A DNA stretch of 64,000 bases from Streptomyces aculeolatus (GTDB lineage: Bacteria > Actinomycetota > Actinomycetes > Streptomycetales > Streptomycetaceae): contig NZ_JAINRD010000008.1 in assembly GCF_020400605.1 (NCBI RefSeq), forward strand, positions 186,001 to 250,000, given 5' to 3'. This document shows, piece by piece, positions 33,187 through 42,237 of this stretch (positions within the stretch are counted from its first letter, which is position 1; each line of letters opens with the position of its first letter). Below the pieces are notes generated by a model that saw only the letters and a program-made list of their open reading frames with translations, was not told the origin of the DNA and did no database searches. The translations under genes and the position numbers were made by a program.

Positions 33187-35715
33187 TCACGCCCCGCGCA
33201 GCACCGCGCCCGCCTCCTCGGCGGCCCTGGCCACCGCGGCGTCCCGGGCGGCGCCCGCCTCCTCGGCCGTCAGCGTGCGGTCGGCGGCGCGGAAGCGCAG
33301 CGCGTAGGCGAGCGACTTGCGGCCCTCGCCCACCTGCTCGCCGGTGAAGACGTCGAACAGCCGCACCGACTCCAGCAGCTCCCCCGCCCCCGCGCGCAGC
33401 GCCGCGGCGACCTTCGCCGCCGGCACGTCCGCGGCCACGACCAGCGCCACGTCCTGCGTCGCCACCGGGTACGTGGAGATCTGCGGCGCCTGCACCGGGC
33501 CGCCGCCGGCGAGCTCCAGCAGGTCGAGCGAGACCTCCGTCGCGCAGGTGCGCTCCGGCAGCTGCAGCGCCTTGACCACCCGCGGGTGCAGCTCGCCGGC
33601 GTGGCCGACGATGCGCCGCTCGCCGTCCACGACCGCGTACAGCGCGGCGCACCGGCCGGGGTGCCACGGCGCGTGCCGGTCGGCCGCGGCCTCCAGCTCC
33701 ACGCCCGCCTCCCGGGCGACGGTACGGGCCGCCTCCACGGCGTCCGCCCAGTCCACCGGGCGGCCCGGGCCCCACCAGCCGGCCCGCTCGCGGGCGCCGG
33801 CGAGCACGACGGCGGCACGGCGCGGCTGCTTCGGCAGGGCGGCGTCGAGCCCGGCGATCTCCTCGTCGGTGGGCCGCCGGTCGACGGGCAGCCGCACGGG
33901 CGCGGTCTCGCGGCCGGTGGGCCGGAAGACCAGGCCGGTCTCGAAGAGCGCCAGGTCGGCGGCGCCGCGGCCGTGGTTGCGGCGCAGGGCGGCGAGCAGG
34001 CCGGGCAGCAGCGTGGTGCGCAGCGCCGGCTCCTCGTCGCTCAGCGGGTTGACGAGGGTGACCGTACGGCGGCGGTCGTCGTCCGGCTCCAGGCCGAGGG
34101 CGTCGAGGGCCGCCTCGCCGAGGAACGGGTAGCTCAGCACCTCGACGTAGCCGGCGCCGGCCAGCGCCCGGCCGGCCCTGCGGTGCAGCCGCTGCCGGCC
34201 GGTCAGGCCGCGGCCGGCGGGCGGCCGGGGCAGCGTGGAGGGCAGGTTCTCGTAGCCTTCGAGACGGATGACCTCCTCGGCGAGGTCGTTCGGCGAGGCC
34301 AGGTCGGGGCGCCAGGTCGGCACGGTGACGGTCAGCTCGTCGGCGCCGTAGACGTCGCAGCCGACCTCCTGCAGCCGGCGCACCACGGCCTCGCGCCCGT
34401 ACGTCACGCCCGCCACCCGGTCCGGGTGGTCGGCCTTCATCCGCACGGTGCGCGGCCCGGTGGGCGCGGTCACCTCGGTCACGCCCGCCTCGGCGGAGCC
34501 GCCGGCGAGCAGCACCAGCAGGTCCACGGTGCGCTGGGCCGCGGCCGGGCCCGCCTGCGGGTCGACGCCACGCTCGAAGCGGCGCGACGCCTCGGAGGTG
34601 AGGCGGTGGCGGCGGGAGGTGCGGGCGATGGTCACGGGGTCGAAGTGCGCGGCCTCGATGACGATCTCGGTGGTACCCGCCACGGAGCCGAGGAGGTGGT
34701 CGCGCACCTCGGGCTCGGCGATCTCGGTGTCGGCACCGCCCATCACCCCGGCCAGCCCGATGGGGCCCCGGTTGTCGGTGATCAGCAGGTCCTCCGGGTG
34801 GAGGGTGCGCTCGACGCCGTCGAGGGTCGTCAGCTTCTCGCCCGGCGCGGCACGGCGGACGCCGATGGGCCCGTCCAGCCGGGCCCGGTCGTAGGCGTGC
34901 AGCGGCTGGCCGATCTCCAGCATTACGTAGTTGGTGACGTCCACCGCGAGGGAGATCGGGCGCATGCCGGCCTTCTGCAGCCGGCGCTGCAGCCAGATCG
35001 GCGAGCGCGCCTCGGGGTCGACGCCGGTGACGACGCGGGCGGTGAACCGGTCGCAGCCGCGCAGGTCGTCGACCTCGACCTCGTAGCCGTAGTCGTTCGG
35101 CGGGGGCACGTCCAGCAGCGCCGGGTCGCGCAGCGGCAGGCCGTAGGCGATGGCGGTCTCGCGGGCGACGCCGCGCAGGGACAGCGCGTAGCCGCGGTCG
35201 GGGTTGACGGCGATGTCGAGGACCTCGTCGTTCAGCTCCAGCAGCTCGATCGCGTCGGTGCCCGGCTCGTACTCCGGCGGCAGCACCAGGATGCCGTCGT
35301 GGTCGTCGCCGATGCCCAGCTCGCGCACCGAGCAGATCATGCCCTCGGAGACCTTGCCGTACGTCTTGCGGGCGCCGATCTTGAAGCCGCCGGGCAGCTC
35401 GCCGCCGGGCAGGATGACGACGACCTTGTCGCCGACGTCGAAGTTGCTCGCGCCGCAGATGATGTTCTGCGGCTCGCCGGTTCCGTTGGCGCTGCCGACG
35501 TCGACCTGGCAGTAGCGGATCGGCTTCTTGAACTCCGTCAGCTCCTCGATCGCCAGCACCCGGCCGACGACCAGAGGGCCCGTCAGGCCCGTGCCGAGCC
35601 GCTCGACGGTCTCGACCTCCAGGCCGGCGCTGATCAGCTTCGCCTGGACGGCGCGGCCGGTCTCACCCGCGGGCAGGTCGACGTACTCCCGCAGCCACGA
35701 AAGCGGGACTCGCAT
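33187..35715 (-). CDS. pheT: Phenylalanyl-tRNA synthetase beta chain
   Basis: Beta subunit of the alpha2-beta2 enzyme; binds tRNA and edits misacylated Tyr. The 842-residue protein starts MRVPLSWLREYVDL and contains the tRNA-binding EMAP-like domain (about 40-155), B3/B4 editing region, B5 domain and the C-terminal anticodon-binding ferredoxin fold. It overlaps pheS by 1 bp. Confidence 0.97.
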   Translation of the reverse strand: MRVPLSWLREYVDLPAGETGRAVQAKLISAGLEVETVERLGTGLTGPLVVGRVLAIEELTEFKKPIRYCQVDVGSANGTGEPQNIICGASNFDVGDKVVVILPGGELPGGFKIGARKTYGKVSEGMICSVRELGIGDDHDGILVLPPEYEPGTDAIELLELNDEVLDIAVNPDRGYALSLRGVARETAIAYGLPLRDPALLDVPPPNDYGYEVEVDDLRGCDRFTARVVTGVDPEARSPIWLQRRLQKAGMRPISLAVDVTNYVMLEIGQPLHAYDRARLDGPIGVRRAAPGEKLTTLDGVERTLHPEDLLITDNRGPIGLAGVMGGADTEIAEPEVRDHLLGSVAGTTEIVIEAAHFDPVTIARTSRRHRLTSEASRRFERGVDPQAGPAAAQRTVDLLVLLAGGSAEAGVTEVTAPTGPRTVRMKADHPDRVAGVTYGREAVVRRLQEVGCDVYGADELTVTVPTWRPDLASPNDLAEEVIRLEGYENLPSTLPRPPAGRGLTGRQRLHRRAGRALAGAGYVEVLSYPFLGEAALDALGLEPDDDRRRTVTLVNPLSDEEPALRTTLLPGLLAALRRNHGRGAADLALFETGLVFRPTGRETAPVRLPVDRRPTDEEIAGLDAALPKQPRRAAVVLAGARERAGWWGPGRPVDWADAVEAARTVAREAGVELEAAADRHAPWHPGRCAALYAVVDGERRIVGHAGELHPRVVKALQLPERTCATEVSLDLLELAGGGPVQAPQISTYPVATQDVALVVAADVPAAKVAAALRAGAGELLESVRLFDVFTGEQVGEGRKSLAYALRFRAADRTLTAEEAGAARDAAVARAAEEAGAVLRGA

Positions 35716-36860
35716 CAGATCTCCATCCCGAACGGCCGCGTGAAGCGCACGTCACCCTCGACCATGTCTCGCATGTCCTCGACGTTGTGGCGGAACATCA
35801 GCATCCGCTCGATCCCGAACCCGAACGCGAACCCGCTGTAGCGCTCCGGGTCGATGCCGCAGGCGACGAGCACCTTCGGGTTGACCATGCCGCAGCCGCC
35901 CAGCTCGATCCAGCCCTCGGAGCCGCAGGTGCGGCAGGGCCGGTCCGGGTTGCCGACGGACTCGCCGCGGCAGACGAAGCAGACCATGTCCATCTCGGCG
36001 GACGGCTCGGTGAACGGGAAGTGGTCCGGGCGCAGCCGGGTCCGCATGCCCTCGCCGAAGAGCGAGGAGACCATGTGGTCCAGGGTGCCCTTGAGGTCGG
36101 CCATGGTCAGGCCCTCGTCCACGGCCAGCCCCTCGACCTGCATGAAGACGGGGGTGTGGGTGGCGTCCAGCTCGTCGGTGCGGTAGACGCGGCCGGGGCA
36201 GATCACGTACACCGGCGGCTCGCGGTCGAGCATGGAGCGGATCTGCACCGGCGAGGTGTGGGTGCGCAGCACGACGCCGGAGTCGTCGTCGCCCTGCCCC
36301 TCCCCCGTCCCCGCGGGCCGCGGGCCGCGGACGAAGAAGGTGTCCTGCTCGCTGCGCGCGGGGTGGTCGGGCGCGATGTTGAGCGCGTCGAAGTTGAACC
36401 ACTCCGCCTCGACCTCGGGCCCCTCGGCCACCTCCCAGCTCATCGCCGTGAAGATGTCCTCGATGCGCTCGGAGAGCGTGGTCAGCGGGTGCCGGGCGCC
36501 GGCGGGCGAGCGGTCGTACGGCAGCGTGACGTCCACCGCCTCCTCGACCAGCACCCGGGCGTCGCGCTCCGCCTCCAGCTCCTCCTGCCGCCGCTTGAGG
36601 GCCTGGCCCACCTCGCCGCGGGCCCGGCCGACGCGCTTGCCCGCGTCCGCCTTGGCGTGCGGCGGCAGGGCGCCGATCTCGCGGTTGGCCAGCGCCAGCG
36701 GGGCGCGGTCGCCGGCGTGGGCGATCTTCACCTCGCGCAGCTCTGCGAGGTCCCCGGCCGCGGCGATGGCGGCGAGCGCCTCGTCGCGCACCCGGTCGAT
36801 CTCTTCCGGTTTCAGTGCCTCGACCTCGACAGGGTCGTACGACTTGTTCGGTGCCGACAT
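35715..36860 (-). CDS. pheS: Phenylalanyl-tRNA synthetase alpha chain
   Basis: Catalytic class-II subunit, 381 residues. An N-terminal coiled coil (about 15-100) precedes motif 2 (HTSPVQIRSM) and motif 3 (GFAFGFGIERMLM). A zinc-finger-like pair of CxxC clusters (CFVCRGE, CRTCGSEG) sits at about 300-325. The ATG at 36860 gives the conserved length. A leader of about 230 bp upstream holds a GC hairpin but no obvious leader peptide. Confidence 0.96.
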   Translation of the reverse strand: MSAPNKSYDPVEVEALKPEEIDRVRDEALAAIAAAGDLAELREVKIAHAGDRAPLALANREIGALPPHAKADAGKRVGRARGEVGQALKRRQEELEAERDARVLVEEAVDVTLPYDRSPAGARHPLTTLSERIEDIFTAMSWEVAEGPEVEAEWFNFDALNIAPDHPARSEQDTFFVRGPRPAGTGEGQGDDDSGVVLRTHTSPVQIRSMLDREPPVYVICPGRVYRTDELDATHTPVFMQVEGLAVDEGLTMADLKGTLDHMVSSLFGEGMRTRLRPDHFPFTEPSAEMDMVCFVCRGESVGNPDRPCRTCGSEGWIELGGCGMVNPKVLVACGIDPERYSGFAFGFGIERMLMFRHNVEDMRDMVEGDVRFTRPFGMEI

Positions 36861-36924
36861 CTCTTCCCGTGCTTCCGGTTGGCTGGCTGCGCCCCGACCC
36901 GGCGGCCACGGCGGTGTGGGGCCA

Positions 36925-36948
36925 CCCCCGGGCCGAAGGCTCTGGGGG
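36925..36948 (-). terminator. GC hairpin between the sensor kinase and pheS
   Basis: Stem of two 5-bp blocks (CCCCC/GGGGG and GGGCC/GGCTC with one wobble), GAA loop, one bulge. Located in the 231 bp between the kinase stop and pheS, so it could terminate kinase transcripts or act in a pheS leader. No T tract follows on the minus strand. The rest of this gap shows nothing I can identify. Confidence 0.45.
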
Positions 36949-37091
36949 AGAGCGTGGTCGCCGAGGGGCCGGGGGTCGAGTCTAGAGCCTGTCCCGCGGA
37001 CTCGGTCCGCCGCCCGGAGGCGGTCGGGGTCCCGGGACACGAGCTCAGGGCGCGTGGACGTGGGTGTGGCCCGTGGGCGGGCGGCCGCTGC

Positions 37092-38177
37092 TCAGGCGAG
37101 GTGGGCCGGGGCGCCGACGGGCAACGTAAATCGAAAGCGGGCGCCGCCGCCGGGGGCGCGGCCGACCGTGATGATCCCGCCGTGGGCCTCCACGATGCCC
37201 TTGACGATGTACAGCCCCAGGCCGGTGCCGCCGCGCTTGCTGCCCCGCCAGAAGCGGGTGAAGACGCGGCTCATCGACTCCTCCGGGATGCCGGGGCCTT
37301 CGTCGCTCACGGTGACCTGGGTGCCTTCCCTGCCGTGGTTGAGAGTGGCGGGTGCCACCTCGATGGTGACAAGTCCCTCGCCGTGCCGCACGGCATTTTC
37401 CAGCAGGTTGCCCAGCACCTGGTCGACCTTGTCGGGGTCGGCCCACAGGTCGGGCAGCTCGCTCGGTACCAGGGTACGGAAGCGGGCCGGGTCCTGGCCC
37501 GCGGTGGTCTGCGCCTCCACGTGCCGGTGCACCGCGGCGACCACGTCGACGCGCTGCTTGCGCACCTCCAGCCGGCCGGAGTCGATGCGGGAGATGTCCA
37601 GCAGCTCGGCGATGAGCCGGGTGACGCGGTTGGCGTCGGCGTGCACGGTCTCCAGCATCAGCCGCTTCTGGTCGTCTGTGAACCGCTCCCACTTCGCCAG
37701 CAGCGTGGCGGTGAAGCCCTTCACGGACGTCAGCGGGGAGCGCAGCTCGTGCGCGACGGTGGCGATCAGCTCCGCGTGGCTGCGCTCGCTGCGCCGCCGG
37801 TCCTCCGTGCCGCGCAGGGTCAGCACGAGCTTGCGCACCGGGCCCGTGCGCCCGTCGCGTACGTAGCGGGCGGCGACCAGTACCTCGCGGTTGCCGGGCA
37901 GCAGCAGGTTGCGCTCGGGGTGGCCGGTGCGGATGGCCAGGCCCCCGTACGGGTCCGTCAGCCGCCACCAGCGGCGGCCCTTCAAGTCCTCCAGGGGGAG
38001 CGCCTCGGCGAGCGGGCGGCCGAGGACGGCGGCCGGCTCCAGGGCGGTGATCCGCGCGGCGGCCGCGTTGAAGCGCACCACGACGCCGCGCTCGTCGGCC
38101 ACGACGAGCCCGTCCGGCAGATCGTCGGGCGCACAGCCGAGGTCCTTGGCCTCGGGCCCGTCATCTGCGCTCTCCAC
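37092..38177 (-). CDS. Soluble PAS-domain sensor histidine kinase
   Basis: A 361-residue cytoplasmic kinase without membrane helices. A PAS domain (about 17-120, GLVVADERGVVVRFNAAAAR) is followed by HisKA with His143 (TVAHELRSPLTSVKGF) and HATPase_c (NLLENAVRHGEG, DEGPGIPEE, GTGLGLYIVKG). No response regulator gene adjoins it, so it is an orphan kinase. The start is uncertain; I use the GTG at 38177. The position between pheST and the rRNA-methylase gene is, from memory, conserved in Streptomyces. Confidence 0.9.
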   Translation of the reverse strand: MESADDGPEAKDLGCAPDDLPDGLVVADERGVVVRFNAAAARITALEPAAVLGRPLAEALPLEDLKGRRWWRLTDPYGGLAIRTGHPERNLLLPGNREVLVAARYVRDGRTGPVRKLVLTLRGTEDRRRSERSHAELIATVAHELRSPLTSVKGFTATLLAKWERFTDDQKRLMLETVHADANRVTRLIAELLDISRIDSGRLEVRKQRVDVVAAVHRHVEAQTTAGQDPARFRTLVPSELPDLWADPDKVDQVLGNLLENAVRHGEGLVTIEVAPATLNHGREGTQVTVSDEGPGIPEESMSRVFTRFWRGSKRGGTGLGLYIVKGIVEAHGGIITVGRAPGGGARFRFTLPVGAPAHLA

Positions 38178-38250
38178 CCCATGAACCCCCTCCCGCGGAC
38201 CGGGCGTTGGCCTGCCCGTACGGTCGACTCGCGGACCTAGAGCGGTCACC

Positions 38251-39120
38251 TTACCGGGCGGAGCCGACGGGACGGCACCCGCCGATCGGGCGGTGCGCCC
38301 GGGCCGAGGCGTAGAGGCACACGGCGGCGGCGGTGGCGAGGTTCAGGCTCTCGGCGCGGCCGTGGATCGGCACGCGCACGACGGCGTCGGCGAGCGCCCT
38401 GGTCTCCGCGGGCAGCCCCCACGCCTCGTTGCCGAAGATCCAGCCGGTCGGGGCGGCGAGGCCGCCGTCGTCCAGCTCGTCGTCGAGGTCCCGCTCCCCC
38501 GCGCCGTCCGCGGCCAGCAGCCGCACGCCCGCGGCGCGCAGCTCGGCGGCGGCCTGCTCGGCGGGCACGCCGGTGACGACGGGCAGGTGGAAGACGCTGC
38601 CGGCGGAGGCCCGTACGGCCTTGGGGTTGTACGGGTCCACGGAGGCGTCGGTCAGCACCACGGCGTCGGCCCCGGCGGCGTCGGCGCAGCGCAGCACGGT
38701 GCCGGCGTTGCCGGGGTCGCGGACGTGCGCGAGGACGGCGACGAGGCGGGGGCGGCCGGCGACGACGTCGGCCAGGGGCACGTCGAGGAACCGGCAGACG
38801 CCGACCAGGCCCTGCGGCGTCACGGTCTGCGAGAGCCCGGCCACGACCTCCTCCGCGGCGGCGTGCACGCGCACCCCCGCGGCGCGGGCCGACCCGACGA
38901 TGTCCGCGTGCCGCTCCGCGGCGTCGGGGGTGGCGAACAGCTCGACCAGCGCGGGCCCTTCGCCGCCGGCCGCCCCCGCCCCGTACGCCACCGCCTCCCG
39001 GACGGCCTGCGGGCCCTCGGCGAGGAATCTGCGCTCCTTGGCCCGCCCGGCGCGGCGGAGCAGCTTGCGGGCGGCGGTGACGCGGGCGGAGCGCGGCGAG
39101 ATCGGCTCGGGGGTGCCCAT
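38251..39120 (-). CDS. TrmH/SpoU-family RNA 2'-O-methyltransferase
   Basis: SAM-dependent ribose methylation of rRNA or tRNA. The 289-residue protein has an N-terminal substrate-binding domain (KERRFLAEGPQAVREA) and the SPOUT knot with motifs HVRDPGNAGTVLR, FGNEAWGLP and IPIHGRAESLNLATAAAVCLY-type motif 3. It lies just downstream of infC-rpmI-rplT, separated by a terminator; target nucleotide unknown. Confidence 0.92.
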   Translation of the reverse strand: MGTPEPISPRSARVTAARKLLRRAGRAKERRFLAEGPQAVREAVAYGAGAAGGEGPALVELFATPDAAERHADIVGSARAAGVRVHAAAEEVVAGLSQTVTPQGLVGVCRFLDVPLADVVAGRPRLVAVLAHVRDPGNAGTVLRCADAAGADAVVLTDASVDPYNPKAVRASAGSVFHLPVVTGVPAEQAAAELRAAGVRLLAADGAGERDLDDELDDGGLAAPTGWIFGNEAWGLPAETRALADAVVRVPIHGRAESLNLATAAAVCLYASARAHRPIGGCRPVGSAR

Positions 39121-39183
39121 GGGCGTCGGTCAGACCTTTCGTACGGCAGGTTCCGGCAGCGGGACCGGCCCGCACGGACGGCA

Positions 39184-39214
39184 GAACCCGCAGGCCGGTG
39201 CGGCCTGCGGGTTC
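39184..39214 (-). terminator. Terminator after rplT
   Basis: Perfect 14-bp stem (GAACCCGCAGGCCG and complement) with a 3-nt GTG loop, 29 bp past the rplT stop. It ends the infC operon before the rRNA methylase gene. Confidence 0.8.
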
Positions 39215-39242
39215 TCGGTACGTACCGCGCGAGCGCGGCGGC

Positions 39243-39629
39243 TCAGGCGGCGGACTTCGGCGCGTTGACGTCGCTGGGCAGCGCCTTCTGCGCCACCTCG
39301 ACGAGCGCGGCGAAGGCACCGGCGTCGTTCACGGCCAGTTCGGCCAGCATCTTGCGGTCCACCTCGACGCCCGCGGCCTTCAGGCCCTGGATGAAGCGGT
39401 TGTAGGTGATGCCGTTGGCGCGGGCAGCGGCGTTGATCCGCTGGATCCAGAGCTGCCGGAAGTCGCCCTTGCGCTTCTTGCGGTCGTTGTAGTTGTAGAC
39501 GAGGGAGTGGGTGACCTGCTCCTTCGCCTTGCGGTAGAGGCGGGAGCGCTGGCCGCGGTAACCGCTGGCCTGCTCGAGGATCGCCCGGCGCTTCTTCTGG
39601 GCGTTGATTGCCCGCTTGACGCGTGCCAC
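39243..39629 (-). CDS. rplT: 50S ribosomal protein L20
   Basis: Assembly protein of the large subunit. Standard 128 residues, starting MARVKRAINAQKKRRAIL (GTG start, GGAG upstream), with GQRSRLYRKAKEQV and RDFRQLWIQRINAA-type central helix. In other bacteria L20 represses this operon; the 102-bp rpmI-rplT spacer includes a 7-bp hairpin (39708-39725) but I see no proven binding site. Confidence 0.98.
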   Translation of the reverse strand: MARVKRAINAQKKRRAILEQASGYRGQRSRLYRKAKEQVTHSLVYNYNDRKKRKGDFRQLWIQRINAAARANGITYNRFIQGLKAAGVEVDRKMLAELAVNDAGAFAALVEVAQKALPSDVNAPKSAA

Positions 39630-39731
39630 TTGTTCACTCCTTGGGGCTGGGTCGCGTCGGCTGCGCGACCCGGAACGGCTGGGTCCCGGTCTCTTGAGTC
39701 GTCCTGCGCCCTGCCGGTGCAGGGCGGCGAC

Positions 39732-39926
39732 TCACCTGCCGAGAAGCTTCTTGACCTTCTTGGCATCGGCCTTGGACAGTTCGACCGTGCCGGCGAGGCG
39801 CCGGGTCAGAGTCGACGGCTTGTGCTCCAGGTAGTGGCGCCGGTTGGCACGCTGACGCAGCACCTTGCCGGAGCCGGTCACGCGGAAGCGCTTCTTGGAA
39901 CCACTGTGGGTCTTGTTCTTCGGCAT
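39732..39926 (-). CDS. rpmI: 50S ribosomal protein L35
   Basis: 64-residue ribosomal protein, MPKNKTHSGSKKRFRVTGSG at the start and basic throughout. ATG at 39926. Middle gene of the conserved infC-rpmI-rplT operon. Confidence 0.97.
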   Translation of the reverse strand: MPKNKTHSGSKKRFRVTGSGKVLRQRANRRHYLEHKPSTLTRRLAGTVELSKADAKKVKKLLGR

Positions 39927-40037
39927 CTCGCCGTTCACTCCTCGTCTTCGGCGCCTCCCGCCGCCCCGTAAAAAGGCATGCGGAAGCGTCAGACCGTCTT
40001 CGTACTACGTCTGCCGGACCCGGGGCCGGGTCCGAGA

Positions 40038-40646
40038 TCAGGCCTCGGCGGGCTCCGCCGGGGCGGTGTCGTCGCCCCTGCGCTCGGCCTTGCGGGCAGC
40101 CTGGGCCTCGCGGGCTTCGGCCATCGCCTCGGTCTTCTTCTTGTGCGGACCGAGAACCATGATCATGTTGCGGCCGTCCTGCTTGGGGGTGGACTCCACG
40201 AAGCCCAGCTCCTGCACGTCCTCCGCAAGCCGCTGCAGCAGCCGCCGGCCCAGCTCGGGACGGGACTGCTCACGACCGCGGAACATGATCGTGATCTTGA
40301 CCTTGTCACCCTGCTTGAGGAACCGCTCGACGTGACCCTTCTTGGTGTCGTAGTCGTGCGGGTCGATCTTCGGCCGGAGCTTCATCTCCTTGATGACCGT
40401 GTGCGCCTGGTTCTTGCGCGCCTCACGGGCCTTCATGGCCGACTCGTACTTGAACTTCCCGTAGTCCATCAGCTTGCACACCGGAGGACGGGCGTTCGCC
40501 GCCACCTCGACCAGGTCGAGGTCGTACTCCTGGGCAAGCTCCAGAGCCTTGGCGAGCGGGACGATGCCCACCTGCTCGCCGCTGGGGCCGACAAGTCGCA
40601 CCTCGGGGACGCGAATCCGGTCGTTGATGCGGGGCTCGGCGCTGAT
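40038..40646 (-). CDS. infC: Translation initiation factor IF-3, AUC start
   Basis: Keeps 30S subunits free and checks start codons. The conserved N-terminus SAEPRINDRIRVPEVRLVGP lies upstream of the first ATG/GTG-type codon (40601). An in-frame TGA (40656-40658) sits four codons further upstream. Between these the only near-cognate start is ATC at 40646, preceded by AGGAGG. So translation should begin at AUC, giving 202 residues. Rare start codons are known for infC (AUU in E. coli, allowing autoregulation). The C-terminal domain (KMKLRP...GHVERFLKQGDKVK) is standard, with a short charged tail. Confidence 0.93.
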   Translation of the reverse strand: MSAEPRINDRIRVPEVRLVGPSGEQVGIVPLAKALELAQEYDLDLVEVAANARPPVCKLMDYGKFKYESAMKAREARKNQAHTVIKEMKLRPKIDPHDYDTKKGHVERFLKQGDKVKITIMFRGREQSRPELGRRLLQRLAEDVQELGFVESTPKQDGRNMIMVLGPHKKKTEAMAEAREAQAARKAERRGDDTAPAEPAEA

Positions 40647-41018
40647 GTGGCCTCCTCATTTCCACCACGCGACTGCCTGGCGGGCAACCGCGTCACGTTC
40701 TGTCTGCCGACCACCCGCCGCGGGCACAAAAAAGCCCCGGACGGGACGCAAATGCGGGCTCCGCCGGGGAGCACCACCGCAGAACGAGCCGCGGGGCGCT
40801 GAGACCGGTGACCCGCCGACCGGGGGCCGGAAGGTGGGAGATCGGAGCCTCCACTTGCGGGCCGGTCGCTCCTCTTTCCTGCATGGTGCGTCCGGCCGGT
40901 CGCTGTCAAGCATACCAGTGCCGCGGCAGACCCCGCACATCGGTGCGCGCGCCCGCGGCGCGGCTGCCGGTGCAGGTCGCGTACGGTCCGGTGCGGGCGC
41001 GGTGCGGGCCCGGTGCGG
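40647..41018 (-). promoter_or_regulatory. Gene-free 372-bp infC leader and promoter region
   Basis: Contains the attenuator-like terminator (40728-40769) and, on the minus strand, a TTGACA hexamer (40904-40909) that could be a -35 element, though I see no good -10 at 16-18 bp. If used, it gives a leader of over 200 nt. Nothing else identifiable lies between here and the DUF1844 gene. Confidence 0.45.
40728..40769 (-). terminator. Attenuator-like intrinsic terminator in the infC leader
   Basis: On the minus strand a hairpin with CCCCGG / CCGGGG arms is followed directly by GC and TTTTTT. This is a textbook intrinsic terminator, rare in such GC-rich DNA, about 80 bp upstream of infC and in the same direction. 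It suggests transcription attenuation of the infC-rpmI-rplT operon. Confidence 0.7.
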
Positions 41019-41384
41019 TCAGCCGAAGACCGGGCCCGTGTACGCCTCCCCCGGGCCGCTGCCCGGCTCGTCCGGGTGCTCGGACGCCTCGCGGAAGGCG
41101 AGCTGCAGCGACTTCAGCCCGTCGCGCAGCGGCGCCGCGTGGTACGAGCCGACCTCGGCGGCACCGGCCGTGACCAGCCCGGCGAGCGCGGTGATCAGCT
41201 TGCGGGCCTCGTCCAGGTCCTTGTGCGCGGCGCCGTCCTCGGCGAGCCCGAGCTTGACCGCGGCGGCGCTCATCAGGTGCACCGCCACCGTCGTGATCAC
41301 CTCCACGGCGGGGACGTCGGCGATGTCGCGCGTCATCGCGTCGAAGTCGGGTCCTGCGTCGGCGCCGGGGCCGGTGTCGCTCAT
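41019..41384 (-). CDS. DUF1844 protein
   Basis: A 121-residue member of the DUF1844 family: residues 27-90 read AVEVITTVAVHLMSAAAVKLGL and KDLDEARKLITALAGLV, helical and typical. No function known. Its location beside infC is common in actinobacteria as far as I recall. Confidence 0.85.
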   Translation of the reverse strand: MSDTGPGADAGPDFDAMTRDIADVPAVEVITTVAVHLMSAAAVKLGLAEDGAAHKDLDEARKLITALAGLVTAGAAEVGSYHAAPLRDGLKSLQLAFREASEHPDEPGSGPGEAYTGPVFG

Positions 41385-41484
41385 GGGGGCTCACTTCCTG
41401 GTACGGGACCGGAGGCCACCCTAACCAGCGCGGGGGCCGCGGCCGGGGGCGGGTGCAGGGCGATACCGGGCCGGGCTGAGGTGG

Positions 41485-42237
41485 CTAGCCGGCCGGGTGC
41501 AGTGGGAGCGGCTCGCCCGGGAGCGGGGTGTCCGGCGGCAGCAGGGCCAGGTCCAGGCCGCGGACCAGCCGGGCCCGCAGGGTGGCGTCGGCGGCCAGCG
41601 CCTCGGCGACGCCGCGGGCGACCTCGGCGGGGGCGGCGCCGGCGGCGGGGACGAGGGCCAGGGTGCCGTCGGCCTCGCCGGCGCGGGCCAGGGACGCGGC
41701 CCGTACCCCCGCGACCCCCGCGACCACGGCGGTGACCGCCGCGACGACGCCGGGGTCGGCCAGCGGGTCGGTGCTGCCGCGGCCCTCGGCGGCGGCGAGC
41801 AGCGCCGGGCCGGTCAGCTCGTACGGCACGGGCCCGGCGACGTCGAGGACGACGGTGTCGGCGCGCTCCGTGACGGCGGCGCGTACGGCCTGGGGCACCG
41901 GTACGGCCACGGGGCGGGCGGCGGGGTCCCAGCGGGCGAGCGCGGCGGTGGAGGTGAAGGCGGGCAGGGCCCGCCGGCCGCCAGGGGCTTCGAGGGTGGG
42001 CACCGCCATGTCGCTGGTCTTGTCGCGGCGCAGCCCGTCAGGGCCCTCCTCCGCCTCGCCGAGCAGCGCGACGACGGGGACCAGCACCCGTGTGCCGGCG
42101 AGGGCCGCGAGCACCCGGGGCGCGGCGGCGGGGTCGTCGGGGGCCTCGGCGTACGCGGTGAGGGCGGCGGCGAGGCCGGGGTCGGCGGAGCCGTCGTCGG
42201 CGGCGAAACCGGGGTCAGGAATGTTCTTCAGCGGCAC
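41485..42237 (-). CDS. SseB-family protein
   Basis: A 250-residue soluble protein with the SseB N-terminal fold (VLAALAGTRVLVPVVALLG, LPAFTSTAALARWDP), related to proteins of unknown function often adjoining secretion genes. A GTG start at 42237 makes it overlap the mycosin 3' end by 23 bp. The C-terminus ends in a Pro/Leu tail. Role unknown. Confidence 0.78.
   Translation of the reverse strand: MPLKNIPDPGFAADDGSADPGLAAALTAYAEAPDDPAAAPRVLAALAGTRVLVPVVALLGEAEEGPDGLRRDKTSDMAVPTLEAPGGRRALPAFTSTAALARWDPAARPVAVPVPQAVRAAVTERADTVVLDVAGPVPYELTGPALLAAAEGRGSTDPLADPGVVAAVTAVVAGVAGVRAASLARAGEADGTLALVPAAGAAPAEVARGVAEALAADATLRARLVRGLDLALLPPDTPLPGEPLPLHPAG

Noticed and set aside
36861..37091. A T-box or Phe leader-peptide attenuator before pheS
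   Set aside because: No run of Phe codons behind a ribosome site and no T-box signature; just one GC hairpin.
39708..39725. Hairpin between rpmI and rplT as a terminator
   Set aside because: Seven base pairs only, no T tract, and rplT must be transcribed through it; at most a processing or L20-related structure.
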